NCBI GenBank assembly: GCA_900762245.1
Contig: CAAFFR010000182.1
Coordinates: 1-12,123, forward strand
Direction: 5' to 3'
Origin: an uncultured Oscillospiraceae bacterium
Lineage (GTDB): Bacteria > Bacillota_A > Clostridia > Oscillospirales > Oscillospiraceae
Length of the DNA: 12,123 bases
In this document: piece after piece, positions 1 through 5,696 of the stretch
Position numbering within the stretch: the stretch's first letter is position 1
Layout: each line of letters begins with the position of its first letter
Made by a program: the position numbers and the translations under genes
The notes under the pieces: model-generated
The model's input: the letters and a program-made list of their open reading frames with translations, nothing else
Database searches by the model: none
What the model was told of the DNA's origin: nothing

Positions 1-4
1 ACAC

Positions 5-33
5 AAACCTCCTACGAAAGTAGGAGGTTTTTT
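5..33 (+). terminator. intrinsic terminator, copy 1
   Basis: An 11-bp perfect stem (5-15 with 20-30) closes on a GAAA loop and runs into a six-T stretch (28-33). It presumably ends a transcript from a gene left of the window. The stem contains CCTCCT/AGGAGG. Confidence 0.8.
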
Positions 34-40
34 CTTGCTA

Positions 41-63
41 AAACATGCCACCGGCATGTTTTT
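41..63 (+). terminator. second small hairpin with T-tail
   Basis: A 9-bp stem (41-49 with 53-61) has a three-base ACC loop and a short T-run (59-63). It lies directly downstream of terminator copy 1 and may act as a backup terminator. The T-run is short, so the assignment is weaker. Confidence 0.45.
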
Positions 64-115
64 ACGCAAGGACAATCCTTGGCCTACCCGGGAAGATAGG
101 TAACGCGAACACAAG

Positions 116-144
116 AAGCCTCCTACAAAAGTAGGAGGTTTTTT
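116..144 (+). terminator. intrinsic terminator, copy 2
   Basis: An 11-bp stem (116-126 with 131-141, one G-T pair) closes on an AAAA loop and is followed by T's through 144. It is nearly identical to the hairpin at 5-33, and the differences fall in the loop and at the base of the 5' arm. Confidence 0.75.
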
Positions 145-210
145 CTTGCTAAAATAGATAACGCGAAGACAAAGGCGCGTTGCAAAATTCAAAAACAAAT
201 CGATAGAACT

Positions 211-260
211 CGTAGGGGCGATTATCAATCGCCCGCGGGCGCTCATTGAGCGCCCCTACG
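211..260. repeat. compact palindromic intergenic element (MITE-like)
   Basis: A 10-bp perfect inverted repeat CGTAGGGGCG/CGCCCCTACG (211-220 and 251-260) encloses two further hairpins: GGGCGATT-ATC-AATCGCCC (216-234) and GGGCGCTC-ATT-GAGCGCCC (237-255). The three stems give a cloverleaf or alternative-fold layout. From memory, sequences of this GTAGGGGCG type are frequent in intergenic DNA of gut Clostridia; I could not count copies here. A further 7-bp hairpin TACGTCC-ACA-GGACGTA (257-273) follows immediately. No protein is encoded, so any mobility would be in trans. Confidence 0.7.
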
Positions 261-290
261 TCCACAGGACGTAGCTATCTCCAAAATCTT

Positions 291-322
291 AGGGAGTGTT
301 GCATTATTTTGCAACACTCCCT
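291..322. other. perfect 13-bp palindromic hairpin
   Basis: AGGGAGTGTTGCA (291-303) pairs perfectly with 310-322 around a TTATTT loop. It is followed by TTCTTC, not a clean T-run, so it may be a weak terminator or the end of a repeat. Its 3' arm (ATTTTGCAAC, 306-315) is also the reverse complement of GTTGCAAAAT at 179-188, so these two sites could bracket the 211-260 element. A reading frame opening at GTG 296 begins inside this hairpin and is not a credible gene start. Confidence 0.6.
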
Positions 323-344
323 TCTTCGGTTAGGCCAAGTGTGC

Positions 345-373
345 TTGACAAGCGATGGCGCACACAATACAAT
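345..373 (+). promoter_or_regulatory. sigma-A promoter, TTGACA-17-TACAAT
   Basis: A consensus -35 TTGACA (345-350) is separated by exactly 17 bp from TACAAT (368-373). Transcription should begin near 380. This leaves only about 9 bases before ATG 389 and about 24 before ATG 404, which bears on the start of the next gene. The same -35/-10 hexamers and spacing recur at 5516-5544. Confidence 0.8.
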
Positions 374-388
374 AAAGGCGAATATGCA

Positions 389-2155
389 ATGGGATGTGAC
401 GATATGAAAAAATTGCAAGGTCAAAATTTGCTCCTGTTCTGGGGGCAGGTGTTTGCAATCTATGCCTGGCTTACAGTGCTGTCGCCGTTATCCGGGACAG
501 ACTGCTATTACAGCGTTTATTTGCTTTGCGGCATTCTCGGATTATTGTGTCTGATGTTCAATCACCGGCAGGAGATGGGATGTGTTCGGGAAGGTAGTCA
601 GCCGCGTCGTTGCTTATTGCTGTGTTCCAGCCTGTATTCCTGTGCTGTTTTACTGGCGAATTACACATTATTTGAACCTTTTTCCTCTCTTCAGAACCTG
701 TGGAACCTTGCATGGTGTTTCGCAGGCGGCATCTCGGTGGCATATCAGATTTTGCAGATGCTGGTGTGCAAAGTGCCATTTTTTGCGGAAGAACGAGAAA
801 GAAAGCATTCTTTGAAGGTATTTACGGCTGTATTTGCCATGGTAGCACTGGTGGATTTGGGATATCTGGTTTTTGCATTGTATCCCGGTGTTCTGACCAG
901 AGATGCCATATCTACCATGGCACAGATTCTGGGGGTACAGGAATATAACAATGTGATGCCCTATTGGCACACTGTGACGGTGCAGATATTGATAGAACTG
1001 GGATTGCGGTGCTTTGGGGACATCAATACGGCCATTGCTCTGTTCCATTGCGCACAGATCCTGTTCATGGCTTCCTGTATGGGTCTGGTGGTTATGACAT
1101 TGTATCAGATCGGTGTGCCCCGGGCCATGCTGGTATTGATTTCTGTCTGCTATGCGTTTTTGCCGCATAATATCGTCTACAGTGTTACTCTGTGGAAAGA
1201 TATTCCCTTTTCCGGGGCAGCGGTGCTGATGATTACGGGACTTTACCGCCTGATGAAACCCGTGGGAACACGGAGGTGGTTTAACTATCTTGTGTTCATT
1301 CTGGGTGCTGTCGGCTTTTCCCTATGGCGGACCAACGGCTGGTATGCTTTTTTGGTGACTGTGCTGGTGATGCTGGTTCTGATGCGCAAGCGTTATGGGA
1401 AGCTGCTGGTCATCATGACGGTGGTTCTGCTTATGTGCTGGCTGCTGATCAATCCGGTTCTGGATGTGCTGGCTGTGAAGGAAACGGATTTTGTAGAAGC
1501 CTTTGCGGTGCCCATGCAGCAGGTGGCACGGGTGATTGCCAATGGAAGAGAATTATCGCAAACTCAGTATGCGCTTTTGGAAGAAATTTTCGTATTGGAG
1601 CAGGTTCCGTTAAAATACAATCCTCAAACCGTTGATCCAATAAAGTTTGAAACCTTCCGCTATGAGAAGGTAGGATATATCCTGGAAAATTGGGATCAGT
1701 ATTTGAAATTGTATTTTGATTTGGCGTTGCGCTACCCTGGAGAGTATTTGAAAGCCTGGGTAGAGGAAACGAAGGGCTACTGGAATGGCGGTTACCGGTA
1801 CTGGATATATACCCTTCAAATGCAGGAAAATGCATTCGGTATCTTCCAGACCCGGGGCAATTCAATCGTTGCCAGAGCATATGGCGCGCTGCTTCGTCTG
1901 GCAGAGCGGCAGGAAATCCTGCAGTTTACTACCAGCATTGGCTTGCATGTCTGGGGATTAGTTGCCTGTTGTGTGATCAATGTGTTGAAAAAGCGGGAAG
2001 AATATCTGCTGACAGTACCTCTTCTGGTGCTGGTTGCAGGACTTTGGCTTGGAGCGCCGGTTTTTGCGGAGTTCCGTTATGCTTACCCAGTATTTCTTTC
2101 TATGCCGCTGCTTGTGGGTGTTACCTGCTTTGCACCGGCAAGGGATGAAAAATAG
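389..2155 (+). CDS. polytopic membrane protein, DUF6020-like
   Basis: A 588-residue protein with roughly a dozen hydrophobic segments and one large soluble stretch (about residues 362-515). Recognisable motifs are YPGVLTRDA (165-173), PYWHT (191-195), LWKDIPFS (268-275), WRTNGWYAF (313-321), VPMQQVARVI (374-383) and EFRYAYP (561-567). These resemble DUF6020 membrane proteins, a GT-C-glycosyltransferase-like group; an acidic residue after an early membrane segment (D172) would fit such a fold, but enzymatic activity is inference. The frame stays open to GTG 296, but that lies in a hairpin and upstream of the promoter at 345-373, so it is rejected. ATG 389 has a weak AAAGG ten bases ahead; ATG 404 (MKKLQ...) is a real alternative given the promoter position. 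Third codon positions look more A/T-rich than in the genes from 5697 on. It stands alone and converges on the cluster ending at 2198. Confidence 0.8.
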   Translation: MGCDDMKKLQGQNLLLFWGQVFAIYAWLTVLSPLSGTDCYYSVYLLCGILGLLCLMFNHRQEMGCVREGSQPRRCLLLCSSLYSCAVLLANYTLFEPFSSLQNLWNLAWCFAGGISVAYQILQMLVCKVPFFAEERERKHSLKVFTAVFAMVALVDLGYLVFALYPGVLTRDAISTMAQILGVQEYNNVMPYWHTVTVQILIELGLRCFGDINTAIALFHCAQILFMASCMGLVVMTLYQIGVPRAMLVLISVCYAFLPHNIVYSVTLWKDIPFSGAAVLMITGLYRLMKPVGTRRWFNYLVFILGAVGFSLWRTNGWYAFLVTVLVMLVLMRKRYGKLLVIMTVVLLMCWLLINPVLDVLAVKETDFVEAFAVPMQQVARVIANGRELSQTQYALLEEIFVLEQVPLKYNPQTVDPIKFETFRYEKVGYILENWDQYLKLYFDLALRYPGEYLKAWVEETKGYWNGGYRYWIYTLQMQENAFGIFQTRGNSIVARAYGALLRLAERQEILQFTTSIGLHVWGLVACCVINVLKKREEYLLTVPLLVLVAGLWLGAPVFAEFRYAYPVFLSMPLLVGVTCFAPARDEK

Positions 2156-2160
2156 AGATT

Positions 2161-2190
2161 GCCCCTCTGTCAGTTTCTTGACAGAGGGGC
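2161..2190. terminator. bidirectional terminator between convergent genes
   Basis: A 12-bp perfect GC-rich stem (2161-2172 with 2179-2190) closes on GTTTCT. It sits 5 bases after the stop of the membrane protein and 7 bases beyond the minus-strand stop at 2198. T-rich sequence follows on both strands (CTATTTTTC on the minus side), so it can serve both genes. Confidence 0.8.
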
Positions 2191-2197
2191 TTGCTGC

Positions 2198-3118
2198 TTA
2201 TTTCTGTTCCTCGTTCTCATTCCTGGCTTTTCTGCGGAAGCTGATCTTCCGGCTGCGCTTGATGAGAAGTACAAGGGCGGTGATAAGGATGCCGTAGACA
2301 ACCAGGTAGGGTGAACTGGTGATGATCCAGACGGTGAAGTCCACAATGCCTTCCCAGAGACCCTTCAGGGATTTGGAGAAACCTTCGCTGATGCGTTCCA
2401 GGAAGGTGGGCTCTTCGACAGGGGTATACTCCTGGACTTCTTCGATGCTTAAGTAGATGGTAGCGTAGTCGATCTGGTTGTCGTAGAGCCGCAGCTGGGA
2501 GGTGACCCGCTCCAGTTCATAGCGGACATCGGTCAGCCGTGCTTCGATTTCCAGAAGGTCCGCCATGGTTTCTGCCTGCTCCATAAATTCCAGCAGCCGT
2601 GCTTCTTCGGTTTGCAGGGCCTTCATGCGGCTTTCGGTGGAGACGTAATTCAATGTCACATCTTCCAGATTTTTTTCCTTGCGGACCACATTGGCGATAC
2701 CGTCGATCTCTTCGGTGAACCGGTCCACATCCTCGGCGGGGACACGGATGGTCAGGTTGGCATTGCGGTAGCGGCGGTTGGCGTAGGTGCTGCCGTTGTA
2801 GATGTTCTGATCCTCCACATAGCCGTTCAAATCCCGGATGTGCTGGTCCAGGGCGTCGGTCATGGCATCCAGGTCGTTGGTTTCGGCGGTGAGGTGGACA
2901 GTGATGATCCATTTGCGGCTTTCAGGCAGGACGGTGGAGCCTGCTTCTCCGGCACCGGGAGCACCCATGGTGAGAGAACCGTTCATATCCATAGCCATGG
3001 GCGCTTCCGCAGCTTCTTCTCGGACAGCAGTGCTTTTGCTGCTGCCGCCGCAGGCGGTGAGCAGGGTGCACAGCAGCGTAAGGGCGAGAAGCAGGGATAA
3101 AATCTTTTTCATTTTCAT
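2198..3118 (-). CDS. DUF4349-domain lipoprotein with C-terminal membrane anchor
   Basis: A 306-residue secreted, lipid-anchored protein. The N-terminus has a basic start, a hydrophobic core and a lipobox LTAC with Cys23 as the predicted lipidation site, followed by a low-complexity Ala/Glu/Met linker to about 65. Residues 68-290 match the DUF4349 pattern: a beta-rich part (RYRNANLTIRVPAEDVDRF), a charged helical coiled coil (about 163-212, MKALQTEEARLLEF), a YATIYLSIEE strand and a C-terminal membrane helix (about 261-286) ending in a basic tail. The protein is therefore held at both ends of the envelope. AAGGAGG lies nine bases before ATG 3118; a second ATG two codons in is possible. It is last in a probable three-gene unit, 55 bases after the preceding stop. 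The molecular role of DUF4349 proteins is not established. Confidence 0.88.
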   Translation of the reverse strand: MKMKKILSLLLALTLLCTLLTACGGSSKSTAVREEAAEAPMAMDMNGSLTMGAPGAGEAGSTVLPESRKWIITVHLTAETNDLDAMTDALDQHIRDLNGYVEDQNIYNGSTYANRRYRNANLTIRVPAEDVDRFTEEIDGIANVVRKEKNLEDVTLNYVSTESRMKALQTEEARLLEFMEQAETMADLLEIEARLTDVRYELERVTSQLRLYDNQIDYATIYLSIEEVQEYTPVEEPTFLERISEGFSKSLKGLWEGIVDFTVWIITSSPYLVVYGILITALVLLIKRSRKISFRRKARNENEEQK

Positions 3119-3173
3119 AGGTCATAACCTCCTTCTACTGGTATACTCGACAAAAATTCAGATTGGTTGCAGG

Positions 3174-3599
3174 TTATTTGAAAAGATTGGAAAGTTTGGC
3201 CAGGGGTTCGATGACAGAAGACAGGTCATCGATGGCCTGATTCAGGGCATCGAAATCGATGGTGTTCAGCTTGTCCATGGTCTGCTGCAGGCTCTGCTGG
3301 CCGGTAATGACCAGAGAATCCACGTTGTCCACCATAGAGCTGAAATCCACGCTGGCCAGCTGGCTGCTGGTCTGTTCCAGATTGCCCAGCACGGTCTGCA
3401 TCTGGGTCAGCACGGCATCCACCCGGGGCAGAATGGTGGTGACCTGGGGCAGGAGGCTGGAAACCAGGAAAATGGCGGCAGCGCAGCACAGGGCGGTCAC
3501 GATCATCAGAATGCACAGAAGACGGCTGCTGCGGACCTGTTGACGGTTGGTTTTCTCGATTTTTTGAAGGAGTTCCAGAATTTCCTTGTTTTCTTCCAT
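3174..3599 (-). CDS. small single-pass membrane protein with coiled coil
   Basis: A 141-residue protein of unknown function. A short charged N-terminal helix (1-25, MEENKEILELLQKIEKTNRQ) precedes one transmembrane segment (about 27-50). A long amphipathic, probably coiled-coil region (51-141) follows. That region holds two related units, LASVDFSSMVDNVDSLV (81-97) and LNTIDFDALNQAIDDLS (111-127), suggesting an internal repeat about 30 residues long. There is no signal peptide or cysteine motif. The frame can be extended to GTG 3608, but that codon is part of the ribosome binding site GAGGTG (3606-3611), which is correctly spaced (6 bases) for ATG 3599. It lies 24 bases after the ABC-F stop and upstream of the DUF4349 lipoprotein, so the three are probably co-transcribed. 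Confidence 0.82.
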   Translation of the reverse strand: MEENKEILELLQKIEKTNRQQVRSSRLLCILMIVTALCCAAAIFLVSSLLPQVTTILPRVDAVLTQMQTVLGNLEQTSSQLASVDFSSMVDNVDSLVITGQQSLQQTMDKLNTIDFDALNQAIDDLSSVIEPLAKLSNLFK

Positions 3600-3623
3600 G
3601 ATGGGCACCTCTTTCTTTATGAA

Positions 3624-5396
3624 TTATTTCTGGGCATCGATTTTTTCTTTCAATTCCGTAAGGTAGAGCCAGCGTTCCGTCTTGGCTTCCAGCTGCTGCT
3701 CCAGTTGGGTCAGGGCATCGGACAGTTCCTGCAGCCGGACATAGTCGCTGCCGGCGGCAGCCTGAGCAGCCTGGTTTTCTTCGATGGCGGCTTCCAGAGC
3801 GGCGATGTCCTCCTCGATGGTGGCAAATTCCCGCTCCTCTTTATAGGAAAATTTCAGCTTCTTTTCCCGGGGACGTTCGGAAACTGCCTTGGATCTTTCT
3901 GCTTTTGGTGCGGTTTCTTCCCGTCGCTTGGCGGCCCAGTCGGTCCAGTTTCCGGTGTAGACCTGCACCTCGCCGTTGCCGCGAACTTCGAAAATAGTGT
4001 CGGACAGCTTGTCCAGGAAGAAACGGTCATGGGAGACTGTCACGATGGGACCGGAGAAGCTTTGCAGGTAATCTTCCAGAATGGACAATGTCATGACATC
4101 CAGATCATTGGTGGGCTCGTCCAGCAGCAGTACATTGGGAGCCTCCATCAGCACCGACAGCAGGTACAGCCGCCGCCGCTCGCCGCCGGACAGCCGCCCG
4201 ATGGTCACGCTTTGCAGGTCTGAGGGAAAGAGGAAACGTTCCATCATCTGTTTGGCAGTGAAGGTGCCTTCCTCGGTTTTGACTTCCCGGGCGATCTCGT
4301 GGATGAAATCATAGACCCGCTGCGTTAAGTCCAGTTCCCGGCCCTCCTGAGAGAAATGGCCGATCTTTACCGTAGTGCCGATGTCCACGAAGCCGCTGTC
4401 GGGCTGCAGCTGGCCTGCGATCATGTGAAGCAGGGTGGATTTGCCTGCGCCGTTGCGGCCCACAATGCCGATGCGGTCACCACGGAGAAGATTATAGGAG
4501 AAATTTCCAATGATGAGCCGCCCGTCATAGGCCTTGCCGATGCCGTGAAGTTCGATGATCTTCCGGCCTAAACGGCTGGAAGCGGCAGCCATCTGAATGC
4601 TGTCATCGGTTTCCGGGGCATCCTGATTTTTTAGGGCCTCGTAGCGCTGGATGCGGTCCTTGGATTTGGTGGTGCGGGCCTTGCAGCCCCGCATGATCCA
4701 TTCCCGTTCCACCCGGAGGATGGACTGGCGCTTGCGCTCGCTGGCTTCCGCCATTTCGTAGCGCTGTTCCTTCAGTTCCAGATATTTGGAGTAGTTGGCT
4801 TCATAATGGTACAGCTTGCCCCGGGACAGCTCGGTGATGTGGTTCACCACCCTCTCCAGAAAGTAGCGGTCGTGGGTGACCATAATGAGGCCGCCCCGGA
4901 AAGAGCGGAGCCGCTCCTCCAGCCATGCCACCATTTCACTGTCCAGGTGGTTGGTGGGCTCGTCCAGCACCAGCACATCCGCCGGATGGATCAGAGCGGC
5001 GGCCAGGGCCACCCGCTTGCGCTGACCGCCGGAGAGGGTGCCCACCTTCTGCTGAAAGTCGGTAAAGCCCAGTTTCGTCAGCATGGACTTGGCTTCGTAC
5101 TCATTAAGCTGCCGAAATTCTGCCGGGAAATGGAGGAAGACCTGCTCCAAAAGGGTGGCATTGTCCTCCATGACAGGGTTCTGGGACAGATAGCTGATCT
5201 GGACATTGGGATTGCGGGTCAGCTTGCCCTCGTCCGGGGGCAGCTGGCCGGAGAGGACTTTCAGAAAGGTGGATTTTCCTGTGCCGTTGATGCCAAGGAT
5301 GCCCACCTTGTCCCCTTCGTTGAGATAGAAATTGACTTGCGAAAGCAGCTGGCGGCTGCCGAAATTGATAGACAGATTTTCTGCGGATAAAAGCAT
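3624..5396 (-). CDS. uup: ABC-F family ATPase, Uup-type
   Basis: A 590-residue soluble protein with two fused ATPase domains and no membrane segments, the ABC-F layout. Domain 1: Walker A GINGTGKST (35-43), signature LSGGQ (121-125), Walker B VLVLDEP (141-147), switch His175. Linker about 200-265 includes REWIMRGCKARTTKSKDR, characteristic of the Uup/EttA interdomain arm. Domain 2: Walker A GRNGAGKST (313-321), signature LSGGE (403-407), Walker B VLLLDEP (422-428), His456. A basic spacer and C-terminal coiled coil (about 513-590) match the Uup C-terminal domain. All catalytic residues are present. ABC-F proteins act on ribosomes; Uup-type members help with stalling or assembly, while antibiotic-resistance ABC-Fs are a less likely alternative given the C-terminal domain. 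AGGAGA precedes ATG 5396. It is first gene of the minus-strand unit. Confidence 0.93.
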   Translation of the reverse strand: MLLSAENLSINFGSRQLLSQVNFYLNEGDKVGILGINGTGKSTFLKVLSGQLPPDEGKLTRNPNVQISYLSQNPVMEDNATLLEQVFLHFPAEFRQLNEYEAKSMLTKLGFTDFQQKVGTLSGGQRKRVALAAALIHPADVLVLDEPTNHLDSEMVAWLEERLRSFRGGLIMVTHDRYFLERVVNHITELSRGKLYHYEANYSKYLELKEQRYEMAEASERKRQSILRVEREWIMRGCKARTTKSKDRIQRYEALKNQDAPETDDSIQMAAASSRLGRKIIELHGIGKAYDGRLIIGNFSYNLLRGDRIGIVGRNGAGKSTLLHMIAGQLQPDSGFVDIGTTVKIGHFSQEGRELDLTQRVYDFIHEIAREVKTEEGTFTAKQMMERFLFPSDLQSVTIGRLSGGERRRLYLLSVLMEAPNVLLLDEPTNDLDVMTLSILEDYLQSFSGPIVTVSHDRFFLDKLSDTIFEVRGNGEVQVYTGNWTDWAAKRREETAPKAERSKAVSERPREKKLKFSYKEEREFATIEEDIAALEAAIEENQAAQAAAGSDYVRLQELSDALTQLEQQLEAKTERWLYLTELKEKIDAQK

Positions 5397-5427
5397 GGCG
5401 TTCTCCTGTGGAAGTGGTCTTTTTTCT

Positions 5428-5456
5428 ATTCTATCACAGGACAGGGGGATTTACAA
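5428..5456 (-). promoter_or_regulatory. promoter for the ABC-F unit
   Basis: Read on the minus strand: -35 TTGTAA (5451-5456), a 17-base spacer, and -10 TAGAAT (5428-5433) with an upstream TGA that makes an extended -10. It is about 30 bases ahead of the ATG. It is divergent from the riboswitch promoter at 5516. Confidence 0.6.
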
Positions 5457-5515
5457 ACCGTTTCTTTGCACAACAGAATGAAAAGAAACGGCAGGGAGAC
5501 AAAGGGAAATACTGG

Positions 5516-5544
5516 TTGACAAATTTTGAAATCTCTACTACAAT
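5516..5544 (+). promoter_or_regulatory. sigma-A promoter, TTGACA-17-TACAAT
   Basis: A consensus -35 (5516-5521) and TACAAT (5539-5544) with a 17-base spacer place the transcript start near 5551, just at the 5' edge of the riboswitch aptamer. This is strong independent support for both elements. Confidence 0.85.
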
Positions 5545-5550
5545 ATACCT

Positions 5551-5626
5551 ATCCTCTTACATGACTGACGGGTTTCGCGGGACTTACCGCGGGGGAGTGT
5601 AGGAGCAGCACGCCGACCGTCTGGGC
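5551..5626 (+). promoter_or_regulatory. ZTP (pfl) riboswitch aptamer
   Basis: The RNA has the ZTP-riboswitch layout. An eight-pair outer helix joins 5554-5561 to 5598-5605 (one G-U). Inside it are the conserved TGACTGACG (5562-5570), a five-pair hairpin (5576-5580 with 5587-5591) and the GGGGAG block (5592-5597). A linker then leads to the conserved CCGACCGTCTGGGC (5613-5626). GACGG (5567-5571) can pair with CCGTC (5617-5621), the family's diagnostic pseudoknot. The class senses ZTP/ZMP, which accumulate when 10-formyltetrahydrofolate is short, and normally switches genes on. Here the final GGGC also begins the terminator stem, so ligand binding should compete with termination. It controls the DUF1576 gene at 5697. 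Confidence 0.92.
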
Positions 5627-5657
5627 AATTCAGTTTGAGTCTGGATTGCTCTTTTTT
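5623..5657 (+). terminator. riboswitch expression-platform terminator
   Basis: An 11-pair stem (5623-5633 with 5641-5651, two G-U pairs) closes on TTTGAGT and runs into six T's (5652-5657). Its 5' arm shares GGGC with the aptamer's 3' conserved segment, the usual mutually exclusive arrangement for transcription-control ZTP switches. Confidence 0.9.
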
Positions 5658-5696
5658 GTTTTCTGGTCTCAAAAAAATGAAAACAGAGGTGTAATT

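Larger units (their letters stand above)
1..154 (+). repeat. duplicated terminator module (two copies, 111 bp apart)
   Basis: A 24-base stretch from the 3' arm of a hairpin through its T-run and a TTCTTGCTAAAA tail is identical at 20-43 and 131-154. Each copy is preceded by ACACAA (1-6 and 109-114) and by nearly the same 5' stem arm. A TAACGCGAAsACAA motif lies before copy 2 (101-114) and again after it (159-172), so the module looks locally duplicated, with a possible third, hairpinless remnant. No gene is visible in 1-388. Read-through from an upstream gene outside the window is the likely reason for terminators here. Confidence 0.75.

Noticed and set aside
5..144. hairpin pair at 5-30 and 116-141 as a CRISPR array
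   Set aside because: There are only two copies, each is a terminator with a T-run, the spacing is irregular for CRISPR and no cas genes are present.
2838..4223. 461-codon plus-strand open frame across the lipoprotein, small membrane protein and ABC-F genes
   Set aside because: It is antisense to three well-supported genes, has a low-complexity His/Gln/Gly-rich translation and no ribosome binding site; it is a by-product of GC-rich codon use.
3624..5396. antibiotic-resistance ABC-F (ARE type)
   Set aside because: The linker with GCKARTTK and the C-terminal coiled coil fit the housekeeping Uup type better than resistance ABC-Fs.
5561..5602. short ATG-initiated frame inside the riboswitch as a leader peptide
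   Set aside because: Every part is explained by conserved aptamer bases and pairings, and there is no ribosome binding site before it.
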